From assembly GCA_001918155.1 (NCBI GenBank), contig MNFJ01000115.1:1-42147 (forward strand): a stretch of DNA of 42,147 nucleotides. Direction: 5' to 3'. The stretch comes from Deltaproteobacteria bacterium 13_1_40CM_4_68_19 (GTDB lineage: Bacteria > Myxococcota > Myxococcia > Myxococcales > 40CM-4-68-19). Shown here piece after piece: positions 16,003-28,219 of the stretch. Within the stretch, counting starts at the first letter, position 1; each line of letters starts with the position of its first letter. A program made the position numbers and the translations under genes. Under the pieces are notes generated by a model that was not told where the DNA came from, searched no databases, and was given only the letters and a program-made list of their open reading frames with translations.

Positions 16003-16034
16003 CAATTCGTGTCAGCGGCGGGACAGATCCTGTC
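15999..16034. promoter_or_regulatory. Paired TGTC inverted repeats, candidate PilR-binding enhancer of pilA
   Basis: Two inverted repeats share a five-base spacer: CTGACA-N5-TGTCAG (15999-16015) and GACA-N5-TGTC (16022-16034). Their centres are 21 bases apart, two helical turns, and about 90-110 bases upstream of the predicted pilA start. Repeated TGTC cores are known for PilR sites at pilA in Pseudomonas. Binding here is inferred. Confidence 0.6.
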
Positions 16035-16089
16035 GATGCGCGCGCGCAGCCCGGGGGGAAAGGCGGCGGAAGAAGACGTTTTCTTTGTC

Positions 16090-16105
16090 TGGCCTGCCGC
16101 TTGCT
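16090..16105 (+). promoter_or_regulatory. Sigma-54 (-24/-12) promoter of pilA
   Basis: TGGCCTGCCGCTTGCT has GG and GC exactly ten bases apart, with TGGC and TTGCT cores matching the RpoN consensus. Transcription would begin near 16116, leaving a leader of about 27 bases with a GGAG ribosome site before the ATG at 16143. pilA is sigma-54 and PilR dependent in M. xanthus and Pseudomonas, and pilR lies in this window. Confidence 0.82.
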
Positions 16106-16142
16106 CTAACGTCCGGTGTCGTTACTTCACATGGAGATCCCA

Positions 16143-16730
16143 ATGAAGAAGCTCGTGCAGAAGGGCTTTACACTCATCGAGCTGATGATCGTCGTGGCGA
16201 TCATCGGCATTCTCGCGGCGATCGCGATCCCGAACTTCATCAAGTTCCAGGCGCGGTCGAAGCAGAGCGAAGCGAAGGCGAACCTCAAGGCCATCTTCAC
16301 GGCGCAGAAGGCGTTCTACCAGGAGAAGGACCGCTTCTCTACGCTGACCGGTGAAGTGGGCTTCGAGCCTGAGCGCAACAACCGTTATGCGTACTTCCTC
16401 GCCGCCACTGGCACCATCGAGCCCCGCACGGGCGCGACGCTGGTGCAGGCGACGACGTTCACCGGCGTTGCGGTGGATACGTTCAAGTACGGCAGCGCGC
16501 TCGATCAGACGTACGCTGCCACGGCCTGCACCTCGGCCGCCGGGTTGCTAGGCACGCCGGCCACGCGGTTCGACGCGCTGGCGCTCGGCAACATCGACGC
16601 CGACACCACCGTCGACCAGTGGAGCATCTCGAGCGAGTCGCGCACGTTCACGGCGGGCGGCAACTGCACGGCCGACGCGAACAACCCGTCGGGCGAGCCG
16701 GCCAACGACCAGAACGACGTGAACCTGTAA
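16143..16730 (+). CDS. pilA: Type IV major pilin PilA (prepilin)
   Basis: 195-residue prepilin. The leader MKKLVQKG is cut by PilD after glycine 8; mature pilin starts [20 protein letters not shown] with the required glutamate at position 5, and this helix forms the filament core. The globular part carries two cysteines (in ATACTSAAG and GGNCTAD) that can close the C-terminal disulfide loop. The ATG at 16143 has GGAGA about seven bases upstream; the track's extra nine codons are leader sequence. It is monocistronic by appearance, with a sigma-54 promoter before it and a strong terminator after it, as expected for the most abundant pilus protein. The C-terminal half is rich in threonine, alanine and serine. 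Confidence 0.97.
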   Translation: MKKLVQKGFTLIELMIVVAIIGILAAIAIPNFIKFQARSKQSEAKANLKAIFTAQKAFYQEKDRFSTLTGEVGFEPERNNRYAYFLAATGTIEPRTGATLVQATTFTGVAVDTFKYGSALDQTYAATACTSAAGLLGTPATRFDALALGNIDADTTVDQWSISSESRTFTAGGNCTADANNPSGEPANDQNDVNL

Positions 16731-16751
16731 GCGAAGCGAGCAGTGAAGAAC

Positions 16752-16791
16752 GCGGGGGTGGCCGGGAGGGGCCCACCCCCGCTTCTTTTTT
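16752..16791 (+). terminator. Rho-independent terminator of pilA
   Basis: A perfect ten-base-pair stem, GCGGGGGTGG with CCACCCCCGC, closes an 11-base loop and is followed directly by TTCTTTTTT. It lies 22 bases after the pilA stop and separates pilA from the next gene, which appears to have its own promoter. Confidence 0.93.
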
Positions 16792-16818
16792 GGGGCGCCG
16801 ACCGGGCGCTTGTACTAT
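16790..16818 (+). promoter_or_regulatory. Possible promoter for a leaderless message of the pilG-position gene
   Basis: TTGGGG and TACTAT are 17 bases apart, and TACTAT lies six bases before the GTG at 16825. The spacing places the transcription start at the start codon. The -35 is weak. It begins inside the T-tract of the pilA terminator, so the two signals abut. Confidence 0.4.
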
Positions 16819-16824
16819 CGACCC

Positions 16825-17739
16825 GTGCCCCTCGCTGTTCGCGGCAGCGCCATCGTCCTGGCGTTCGCGGTCGCAGTCTTCGCCGCCGCGGTGCTGCGGA
16901 CTTCCGCGCAAAGCCGCGGGCCGGTGGCGATCGAGACCGTCCTCGACATCCCGCCCATTCCCGGCGACGTCGCGCGCGCGCTCACCTTCGGCTTCCGTTC
17001 GCTGCTCGCCGACTTCACGCTGCTGCAGGCCATCCAGGTGCTCCCGGCGCGCCATGGAGACATGCCGCCGGAGCTCGCGGCGCCCATCGACCGGCGGCTG
17101 TTCCGCTTGCTGGAGTATTCCGTGGAAATCGATCCGAAGTTTTCCGGTGCCTATCGCTTTGCGGCCGCGGCCTTGCCCCACGAGACCGGGGACGGGAAGG
17201 TCTACGGGGTCCTGGACGCGATCCAGATCCTGGAAAAGGGGCTGCGCGAGCGTCCCGACGAATGGCAGATGGGCTTCCTGCTCGGGTTTCTGCAGTCCTA
17301 CTACCTGCACGATTTTCCCGCCGCGGCGCGAAGCTTCGGGGCGGCCGCGGACCTGCCGCATGCTCCGGCCTTCGTCGGGCTCCTGGCGACGCGGCTCGCG
17401 GCGCAGGCTGGAGATCTGCAGATCGCGACCTCGCTCGCCGAGGCGATGCTGGCGCACGCGAACGAGGAGGCGACGCGCAAGGAGTGGCAGGACCGCGTCG
17501 ACGCGCTCCACATGGAACGCGACCTGCGCGGGATCGAGGAAGCAGCGCAGCGCTACCGCGAGGAGAAGGGCGTGTTGCCGCGCTCGGTGCATGCGCTGGT
17601 CGCGGCCGGCTTCCTTCCGGCGGCACCGCGCGAGCCTCATGGCGGACGCTACGTCCTGGAGGGTGACGGGAGCGCCCGATCGACGGCCACCGAACGCCTG
17701 CGCGCGTACGGCCTGGAGACGAGATTCGAGATCCACTGA
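16825..17739 (+). CDS. Pilus-accessory protein in the pilG position (membrane-anchored, helical-repeat)
   Basis: About 304 residues: an N-terminal membrane helix (AIVLAFAVAVFAAAVL), then a helical region resembling tetratricopeptide repeats, with DPKFSGAYRFAAAAL and repeated alanine-rich helices. The C-terminal segment YREEKGVLPRSVHALVAAGF plus a following GGRY resembles the end of GspG-like pseudopilins. In M. xanthus the gene after pilA is pilG, an accessory factor for pilus assembly; this gene has the same place, but I cannot confirm homology without alignment. I prefer GTG 16825 to the track's TTG 16810, because a -10 element ends six bases before it. It joins the next gene by a TGATG overlap, so it probably works with that permease. 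Confidence 0.65.
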   Translation: MPLAVRGSAIVLAFAVAVFAAAVLRTSAQSRGPVAIETVLDIPPIPGDVARALTFGFRSLLADFTLLQAIQVLPARHGDMPPELAAPIDRRLFRLLEYSVEIDPKFSGAYRFAAAALPHETGDGKVYGVLDAIQILEKGLRERPDEWQMGFLLGFLQSYYLHDFPAAARSFGAAADLPHAPAFVGLLATRLAAQAGDLQIATSLAEAMLAHANEEATRKEWQDRVDALHMERDLRGIEEAAQRYREEKGVLPRSVHALVAAGFLPAAPREPHGGRYVLEGDGSARSTATERLRAYGLETRFEIH

Positions 17740-18506
17740 TGAGCGCCGTCGTCGCCATCGCCGGGAACACCGTCCGCGAGCTCGTGCGCGGCAAGCTCCT
17801 CTACAACCTGCTGCTGTTCGCCGCTCTCTTCGTCGCCGGCTCGCTGCTCGTCGCGCAGCTCACAATCGGCAACTGGGTGCGCATCATCCTCGACATGGGA
17901 CTGGGAGCGATGGAGGTGGCCGGCGTGCTCCTCGCCATCGTGATCGGCGTCGGCATCGTGGCCGGAGAGGTGCAGCGCAAGACGATCCTTCCCACGCTGG
18001 CGAAGCCGGTGCCGCGCTGGAAGTTCTGCGCCGGCCGGTATGCCGGGCTGGTGCTGCTCCTGGTGGTGAACGCCGCGGTCATCCTCGCCGTCCTCGGGCT
18101 CGTCCTGCGCCTCGCCGGCTATTCTCTCGGCCGCACCACGCTCCAGGCCGTAGCCCTCCTCTGCGTGGAGTTCGCGGTGCTCGCGTCGGTGGCGGTCCTG
18201 TTCGCGAGCTTCTCCACGCCGATCCTCGCCGGCTCCTACGCTTTCGCGCTCTTCTTCATCGGCCACCTGCTGCCGGACCTGCGGGCATTCGCGGAGAAGT
18301 CGCAGAGCGCCCTGGGGGGGAACGTGGCGCGCGGTTTCTACCTGCTCCTGCCCGACCTGGAGCTGCTCAACCTGAAAGCACACGCCTCGAACGAGCTCCC
18401 CGTCGCCGCGGCATACGTCTGGCGCGCAGCCGGATATGGAACCGCATACGCGGCCGTGGTGCTGGCGGTGGCCATCCTGATCTTTTCCCGCCGCGACTTG
18501 AACTGA
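17739..18506 (+). CDS. ABC-2 type transporter permease (pilI-like)
   Basis: 255 residues with six predicted membrane segments. NTVRELVRGKLLYNLLLFA at the N-terminus and GIVAGEVQRKTILPTLAKPV after the second helix are typical of ABC-2 exporters of the NosY/YhaP kind. The start overlaps the previous stop (TGATG). The natural ATPase partner is the pilH-like gene at 12645-13583, which is on the opposite strand beyond pilA. In M. xanthus pilG, pilH and pilI are adjacent. What it moves is not known. It converges on pilR with 34 bases between, where a ten-base palindrome overlaps its stop but no clear terminator exists. Confidence 0.78.
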   Translation: MSAVVAIAGNTVRELVRGKLLYNLLLFAALFVAGSLLVAQLTIGNWVRIILDMGLGAMEVAGVLLAIVIGVGIVAGEVQRKTILPTLAKPVPRWKFCAGRYAGLVLLLVVNAAVILAVLGLVLRLAGYSLGRTTLQAVALLCVEFAVLASVAVLFASFSTPILAGSYAFALFFIGHLLPDLRAFAEKSQSALGGNVARGFYLLLPDLELLNLKAHASNELPVAAAYVWRAAGYGTAYAAVVLAVAILIFSRRDLN

Positions 18507-18540
18507 CCGGTCAGTCTTCAGATCGCAATATCTGCTTTGG

Positions 18541-19959
<1,419 letters not shown>

Positions 19960-19962
19960 GTC

Positions 19963-21633
19963 TCAGCCCACCGCCCCGACTCGATGAAGCGAGGGCGGCG
20001 CGATCGGCAGGGCAACCCGGAAGGTGGTGCCCTTGCCCACCTCGCTGACCACCGAGAGGTGGCCGCTGTGCGCCTCGACGATGCGATGCACGATCGCGAG
20101 CCCGAGGCCGGTGCCGCGCTCCTTGGTGGTGAAGAACGGGTCGAAGATCCGCTCCAGGTCCTCGTCCGCGATCCCGTGCCCGGTGTCGGCGACCTCGAGG
20201 ATGCCCTCTCCCGCCTGGCGCGAGATCCGGACCTCGACGCGGCCTCCCGGCGTGGTCGCGTCGGCTGCGTTCCCGAGCAAGTTCCAGAGCACCTGGCGAA
20301 GCTGCCCGGGATCGGCGCGGACGAAGACGGGCTCTCCTGCGCGCGCCACCAGCTCGATGCCGCGCTCGGCCACCTCCTGGCGGAACAGCTCTACCGTCTC
20401 GGTCACCGCCCGCGACCCGTCCAGGGCCTCGAACGCCGGGGAGATCGGTTTGGCGAACGAGAGGAACTCGCGGACTAGCGTCTCCAGCCGCTCCGCCTCG
20501 CTGCGCACCACGCTCATCAGCCGGCGCTCCTGCTCGTCCAGGCCCGGAGATGCCCCGAGCACCTCGATCGACCCGCACATCGACGCGAGCGGATTGCGGA
20601 TCTCGTGCGCAAGGCCCGCGGCGAGGCCGCCAACCACCGCGAGGCGGTCGGCGCGGCGCACCGCCTCTTCCATCTGGCGTAGATCGGTCAGATCCTGGAA
20701 CAGGATCACCTGCCCGCCAACGCCGCCGGCGAGCGGCGCCGTCGCGTAACCGAGGATCCGCTCCCGGCCGTCGTGGGCCCGCAGACGCACCTCCGGCCTC
20801 GGGCGCTCGCGCGGACGGGCGATGGAGCCCGCGAGCTCGGGCAGCAGCGTGGTCAGCGGCCGTCCACGCGCGATGCGGTCGGGGAGACCGGTCAGGTGCT
20901 CGGCGGCGGGATTCAGGTAGGTGATCCGTCCGTCCTCGCCGAGCGTGATGATGCCGCTGGCGATGGAGCGCACGACCGCGGAGTAGATGGCCTCGAGCGC
21001 TTCCAGCCGCGTCTCGCTGCGCAGCAACTGGCTGCGGGCGCCCTGGAGCTGCTCGGCGAGCAGCGAGGAGAGGCCGCCGACCAGCATGAACGCGGAGAGG
21101 TTCGCGGCCATGACCACCGCGAGCTTTCCGGGCGCCTGCGGAGCGCGTTCGAGGTCGCTGGCGGCGGGCACGATGATCCCGGTCTGCATGCTCCACGCCA
21201 GCACGCAGAAGGCGGTGCAGGATGCCGCTGCTCCCAGCGCTGCGCCGCGGCGGCCGAGGCCGATGGCGCCGCTGACGATGGCGAGCGGATAGAGGATCGT
21301 GAAGATGCTCTCGGCGCCGCCCGTCAGATACACGAGCCCGGTCGCCGCGATCACGTCCGCTGCGATCTGGCCGTGCGCGACCCATCCCAGATGCCGTCCT
21401 GTGCGGAGCAGGAACGTGCCGACCAGCGAGGCGAAGTAGATCAGGGCGATGATGGTGAAGAGAAGCGCCTCGACCGTGCGGGGAAATGGATCGTGGCGGA
21501 GCGTGGACCAGGCAGTGGCCCCGAGGAGCGCAGTCCCCACCGCGAGGCGGACCCCCGTGAGCAGGACCAGCTTGGCGTAGAGCCCCCTCTCAGGGCGCTC
21601 GCCGAGCGGCGAATAGACGCCCGCTTCCGCCAT
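19963..21633 (-). CDS. pilS: Sensor histidine kinase PilS
   Basis: 556 residues. The first 190 residues hold about six hydrophobic segments, as in PilS proteins that sense pilin within the membrane. A PAS domain follows (about 215-320, SIASGIITLGEDGRITYLNP), then HisKA with H343 in AAGLAHEIRNPLASM, and a HATPase domain with NLLGNAADAT, VADTGHGIADED and GTGLGLAIVH. It phosphorylates PilR. In Pseudomonas PilS responds to the level of PilA in the inner membrane, giving feedback on pilin synthesis; the same is inferred here. The ATG at 21633 lies 4 bases after the pilC stop, and the stop is 3 bases before pilR. Confidence 0.93.
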   Translation of the reverse strand: MAEAGVYSPLGERPERGLYAKLVLLTGVRLAVGTALLGATAWSTLRHDPFPRTVEALLFTIIALIYFASLVGTFLLRTGRHLGWVAHGQIAADVIAATGLVYLTGGAESIFTILYPLAIVSGAIGLGRRGAALGAAASCTAFCVLAWSMQTGIIVPAASDLERAPQAPGKLAVVMAANLSAFMLVGGLSSLLAEQLQGARSQLLRSETRLEALEAIYSAVVRSIASGIITLGEDGRITYLNPAAEHLTGLPDRIARGRPLTTLLPELAGSIARPRERPRPEVRLRAHDGRERILGYATAPLAGGVGGQVILFQDLTDLRQMEEAVRRADRLAVVGGLAAGLAHEIRNPLASMCGSIEVLGASPGLDEQERRLMSVVRSEAERLETLVREFLSFAKPISPAFEALDGSRAVTETVELFRQEVAERGIELVARAGEPVFVRADPGQLRQVLWNLLGNAADATTPGGRVEVRISRQAGEGILEVADTGHGIADEDLERIFDPFFTTKERGTGLGLAIVHRIVEAHSGHLSVVSEVGKGTTFRVALPIAPPSLHRVGAVG

Positions 21634-21637
21634 GGCC

Positions 21638-22903
<1,266 letters not shown>

Positions 22904-22915
22904 TGCAGTCTCCTC

Positions 22916-24016
22916 TTAGCGGGCCTGGACGGGCCGGTTGACGCCCGGTTTCACGCCCGACGCGAGCATGTTGCGCAACTCCTCGGCGTCCGAGCTGCGC
23001 CCGAGGCCTTCCTCGAGCGTGATGAGGCCGCGCTGGATCAGCGATGCGAGCGACTGGTTGAAGGTCTGCATTCCGAACTTCGATTGGCCGACCTGCATCT
23101 GCGAGTAGATCTGGTGGACCTTGTCCTCCCGGATCAGGTTCCGGATGGCGGCGTTCGGGACCATCACCTCGATGGCCAGCACGCGTCCCGGCCCGCTCGC
23201 CTTGGAGATCAGGTTCTGCGTGACCACGCCCTCGAGCACGAAGGAGAGCTGTGCGCGGATCTGCGGCTGCTGGTAGGGCGGAAACACGTCCAGGATGCGG
23301 TTGATGGTCTGCACGCAGGAGTTGGTGTGCAGGGTCCCGAAGGCGAGGTGGCCGGTCTCGGAGATCACCAGGGCGGCCTCGATGGTCTCGAGGTCCCGCA
23401 TCTCGCCCACCAGCACCACGTCGGGGTCCTGCCGCAGGATGTACTTGAGCGCCTTCTTGAAGCTGTGCGTGTCCGCCCCGACCTCGCGCTGGTTCACCAC
23501 GCAGTTCTTGTGGGGGTGCAGGTACTCGATCGGGTCCTCGACGGTGACGATGTGCTCGTGCCGCTCGGTGTTGATCTTGTCGATGATCGACGCCAGCGTG
23601 GTGCTCTTGCCCGAGCCGGTCGGTCCCGTCACGAGCACCAGCCCACGCGGCTTCTTCGCCAGCTCCGCGATGATGGGCGGCAGACCCAGCTCGTGGAAGG
23701 TGAGGATCTTGAAGGGGATGGTGCGGAATGCCGCCGCCACCGCGCCGCGCTGCAAGAACATGTTGGCGCGGAAGCGGGAAAGGCCCTTCACGCCGAACGA
23801 GAGATCGAGCTCGTTCTCCTCTTCGAACTTGTGCTTCTGCGCGTCGGCGAGGATGGAGTAGCAGAGCTGCTTGGTCTCCACCGGGGTGAGCGGCGCGGTC
23901 TTGAGCGGGACCAGACTGCCGTCGATGCGGAGCTGCGGAGGCGAGCCGGTGGTGATGTGGAGGTCGGAAGCGCCCTTCTCCACCATCGCCTTCAGAAGCT
24001 GATGCAGATTGGGCAA
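22916..24016 (-). CDS. pilT: Pilus retraction ATPase PilT
   Basis: 366 residues starting from TTG at 24016, with AGAGG a few bases upstream. The N-terminal domain begins LHQLLKAMVEKGASDLHIT. Walker A is VTGPTGSGKSTT, the Asp box IVTVEDPIEYLH, Walker B DVVLVGEMRDLETI and the His box GHLAFGTLHTNS. The C-terminal AIRNLIRE signature is complete, which separates PilT from PilB and is needed for retraction. It forms a cytoplasmic hexamer that depolymerises the pilus and powers twitching or S-motility. The rare TTG start, in an operon where the neighbours use ATG, may lower its translation relative to PilB and PilC. Confidence 0.97.
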   Translation of the reverse strand: MPNLHQLLKAMVEKGASDLHITTGSPPQLRIDGSLVPLKTAPLTPVETKQLCYSILADAQKHKFEEENELDLSFGVKGLSRFRANMFLQRGAVAAAFRTIPFKILTFHELGLPPIIAELAKKPRGLVLVTGPTGSGKSTTLASIIDKINTERHEHIVTVEDPIEYLHPHKNCVVNQREVGADTHSFKKALKYILRQDPDVVLVGEMRDLETIEAALVISETGHLAFGTLHTNSCVQTINRILDVFPPYQQPQIRAQLSFVLEGVVTQNLISKASGPGRVLAIEVMVPNAAIRNLIREDKVHQIYSQMQVGQSKFGMQTFNQSLASLIQRGLITLEEGLGRSSDAEELRNMLASGVKPGVNRPVQAR

Positions 24017-24028
24017 GTGATCCTCTCG

Positions 24029-25738
<1,710 letters not shown>

Positions 25739-25768
25739 GCCTTGCACCCCGCGCGGTTTGAGGCGTCG

Positions 25769-25774
25769 AGTATA
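25769..25774 (-). promoter_or_regulatory. Possible -10 element of the pilBTCSR operon
   Basis: TATACT on the minus strand matches the sigma-70 -10 consensus at five of six positions and would start transcription about 24 bases before the pilB ATG. No -35 at standard spacing is clear. No GG-N10-GC sigma-54 pattern was found in this interval. Confidence 0.4.
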
Positions 25775-25850
25775 GGCGCACGCTCGTCGGCAAGGCGAGA
25801 AAGCAGGCGAACTCCTTGGGGGATTTTCGGGTGCGAAGTGCTCCGCAATG

Positions 25851-26816
25851 CTACACGCCGAGCAGCCTGCGCGCCTGGATGACGTCCTGCGTTATCTGCG
25901 CCTTCAGGGCCTCGATGCCGGGGAACCGGCGCTCCTCGCGCAGCCGGTGCACGAACTCGACGCGCACGCGCCGATCATAGATGTCCTGCGCGAAGTCGAG
26001 AAGGTGGACCTCGAGCGAGAGCTGCGGTTGCCCGGCCGCGCCTGCCAATGCGACATCGGGACGAAACGTGGGATTGAGACCGAGATTCGCGGCCCCGGCG
26101 ATCGGCGGACCATCGGGGAGCAGGCGCGCGCGCACGGCGTAGACGCCAACCGCGGGAAGGAGCTCGTTCGTGGTGCGGATGTTCGCCGTTGGCCAGCCCA
26201 GTTTGCGCCCGCGGCCAGCACCCCGCACCACGTCGCCGTCCAGGTCGAATGGCCGGCCGAGCAGCATGCTCGCAGCCTCCACGCGGCCCTCGAGCACGAA
26301 CTCGCGCACTTTCGTGCTCGAGCAGACGAGCCCGTTGACCGCGACCGGCGGGACGACGTGCAGGCGCACTCCGCGTTCGGCGAGCGAGACACGCAAGGTC
26401 TCCACGGTCCCCGCACGCGCCTTTCCGTACGTGAAGTCCTGGCCGACCACCACTTCGCCGACGCCGGTGCCGACGACCATCTCCACGAACGAGATCGGGG
26501 AATTGGCGGCGAAGGCCGCGTCGAAGGCCTGCTCTACCAGATCCGAGATGCCGCACCCGGCGATCAGCTCCCGCTTGCGCGGCTTCTCGCAGATCAACGG
26601 AGGCGCATAGCGCGGCGCGAGCAAGCGCGCAGGATGGGGCTCGAACGTCAAGGCGCTTGCCGGACCCCGGGCGTTGCGGCGTACCGCGGCAAATAGCGCT
26701 TGGTGGCCGAGATGCACGCCGTCGAAGTTTCCGATGGCCATCGCGCCGGCTTTGAGCGCCCCGGTCGCCGCGGCGAGGCCTGGGTGGATTCGCATCGCCG
26801 GGGGTTGCGGGCTCAT
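25851..26816 (-). CDS. ribF: Bifunctional riboflavin kinase / FAD synthetase RibF
   Basis: 321 residues in two domains. The N-terminal FAD synthetase (nucleotidyltransferase) part has AIGNFDGVHLGHQALF and VVGQDFTYGKARAG; the C-terminal riboflavin kinase part has GRKLGWPTANI and DIYDRRVRVEFVHRLREE. It converts riboflavin to FMN and then FAD in the cytoplasm. The ATG at 26816 overlaps the cdd stop by four bases; the track's extra 73 residues come from the cdd frame and are shadow. It closes the punA-cdd-ribF operon. FAD made here would serve flavoproteins generally; there is no specific link to nucleoside salvage beyond co-transcription. Confidence 0.95.
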   Translation of the reverse strand: MSPQPPAMRIHPGLAAATGALKAGAMAIGNFDGVHLGHQALFAAVRRNARGPASALTFEPHPARLLAPRYAPPLICEKPRKRELIAGCGISDLVEQAFDAAFAANSPISFVEMVVGTGVGEVVVGQDFTYGKARAGTVETLRVSLAERGVRLHVVPPVAVNGLVCSSTKVREFVLEGRVEAASMLLGRPFDLDGDVVRGAGRGRKLGWPTANIRTTNELLPAVGVYAVRARLLPDGPPIAGAANLGLNPTFRPDVALAGAAGQPQLSLEVHLLDFAQDIYDRRVRVEFVHRLREERRFPGIEALKAQITQDVIQARRLLGV

Positions 26817-27298
26817 GGCGAACGCCGTCCCCGCGCGGTGAGACGGACGCGCTCCGCCCCACGGTGGCCGTCCGCGGTCGTGCGCGCTCCCGCGCTGGCC
26901 GCTCGCCTGAGCGCGTCCGGGCCGAACGCATCGGGCAAGAGCGCCCCGACTTCCGTGGTCACGCTCCGCCCTCCGCTCGCCGCATAGATGACCGGCGTTC
27001 GCGGTGCGCAGAATTCCGCGAGCACCTGACGGCAACCGCCGCAGGGAGCGGCGGGCTGGTCCTCGCCGGCCACCACGGCGACAGCGTCGATGCGGCGATG
27101 CCCGGCGGCGACCGCCATCGCCACAGCATTGCGCTCGGCGCAGACGCTCAGCGGGTAGGCGCTGTTCTCCACGTTTCCCGCAGCGAAGACCCGCCCGCCC
27201 GCGAGCACGGCCGCCCCGACCTGGAATCCCGAATACGGCGCGTATGCCTTCGCGCGCGCGCGGCTCGCGGCACGCAGCAACGCCGGCAGCGAAGTCAT
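26813..27298 (-). CDS. cdd: Cytidine deaminase
   Basis: 161 residues. Zinc and catalytic motifs are complete: SVCAERNAVAMAVAAG carries the C-A-E triad and APCGGCRQVLAEF the paired cysteines. It deaminates cytidine and deoxycytidine to uridine and deoxyuridine, feeding the phosphorylases encoded nearby. Homotetrameric members are usually about 130 residues; this one has an arginine- and alanine-rich tail of some 30 residues after LLPDAFGPDAL, possibly a by-product of the overlap with ribF. Start and stop overlap the neighbours by four bases each, so translation is coupled. Confidence 0.95.
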   Translation of the reverse strand: MTSLPALLRAASRARAKAYAPYSGFQVGAAVLAGGRVFAAGNVENSAYPLSVCAERNAVAMAVAAGHRRIDAVAVVAGEDQPAAPCGGCRQVLAEFCAPRTPVIYAASGGRSVTTEVGALLPDAFGPDALRRAASAGARTTADGHRGAERVRLTARGRRSP

Positions 27299-28158
27299 CG
27301 CAAGCCCTGGCGCGGCGGAACGGCCGCGAATGCGCGGGGAACGAAGGCGCGCAGCAGGTCGAGGAACTTGCCCTCCATTGCCCGCGCCACCTCCACCACC
27401 TCCTGATGCGTCAGCGGATGCTGCGAGATGCCGGCGGCGAGATTGGTGATGCAGGAGATCCCGGCCACCGGAACACCCATCTGCGCTGCCACGATCACCT
27501 CGGGAACGGTGCTCATTCCCACCGCGTCGGCGCCGAACGAGCGGGCCATGCGGATCTCCGCGGGCGTCTCGTAGCTGGGGCCGTTCATCTGGATGTACAC
27601 GCCTGCCCGCAACGCCTGCCCCACGCTCCGGGCCGCTTCCTCGAGCGCACGGGCAAGCCGCGCGTCGTAGGCGTGGGTCAGGTCGGGAAAGCGCGGGCCC
27701 AGCCTGTCCTCGTTCGCCCCGGTCAGCGGATTGCGGCCGGTGAAGTTGATGTGGTCGGTGATGCGCATCAGGTCGCCCGGCGCGAACGAGGGATTGCAGG
27801 CGCCGGCTGCGTTCGTCACCACCAGCGCCCGCGCTCCGAGCGCGCCAAGGGCGCGGGCCGGGAATGCGACGGTCGCCGCATCGTGCCCCTCATAGGCATG
27901 GATGCGGCCTTGCAGCGCAAGCACGGGAATTTGTGCCACTTTTCCGTACACGAGCCGGCCCCGATGCCCCGGCACCGTCGCCCGGGGAAATCCCGGCAGC
28001 TCTGCGAAAGGGAGCGCGCGCGCCTCCTCGAGCGAATCGGCGAAGCCGCCCAGGCCCGACCCGAGCACGACCGCCAGGGCGGACTCGCCTTCCGGCAGGC
28101 GGAGCCCCTCTCGCGCAACCCGTGCGCATGCGAGGGCCAGCTCGGTCCAGGAAGGCAT
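27295..28158 (-). CDS. punA: Purine nucleoside phosphorylase (trimeric PNP/MTAP type)
   Basis: 287 residues. The phosphate loop is VLGSGLGGFAD, with GHRGRLVYG and ALQGRIHAYEG following. ITDHINFTGRNPL and YIQMNGPSYETPAEIRM form the purine and ribose pocket, and GADAVGMSTVPEVIVAAQMG is the family signature. It splits inosine, guanosine and their deoxy forms to free base and (deoxy)ribose 1-phosphate, the substrate of phosphopentomutase encoded at 39462-40643. First gene of the punA-cdd-ribF operon; a 61-base gap to the divergent exbB must hold both promoters. No strong ribosome site is visible. Confidence 0.94.
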   Translation of the reverse strand: MPSWTELALACARVAREGLRLPEGESALAVVLGSGLGGFADSLEEARALPFAELPGFPRATVPGHRGRLVYGKVAQIPVLALQGRIHAYEGHDAATVAFPARALGALGARALVVTNAAGACNPSFAPGDLMRITDHINFTGRNPLTGANEDRLGPRFPDLTHAYDARLARALEEAARSVGQALRAGVYIQMNGPSYETPAEIRMARSFGADAVGMSTVPEVIVAAQMGVPVAGISCITNLAAGISQHPLTHQEVVEVARAMEGKFLDLLRAFVPRAFAAVPPRQGLR

Positions 28159-28219
28159 CGGGGCTGCTCTACCACGCCCGCCGGAAGGCGTCCGCCATTC
28201 CGCGTGTTAAACAAGTCCC

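Noticed and set aside
18504-18513. TGACCGGTCA palindrome and CAGAT-N6-ATCTG hairpin between the converging permease and pilR genes
   Set aside because: Short, no T-tract on either strand and no second copy noticed; not enough to call a terminator or operator.
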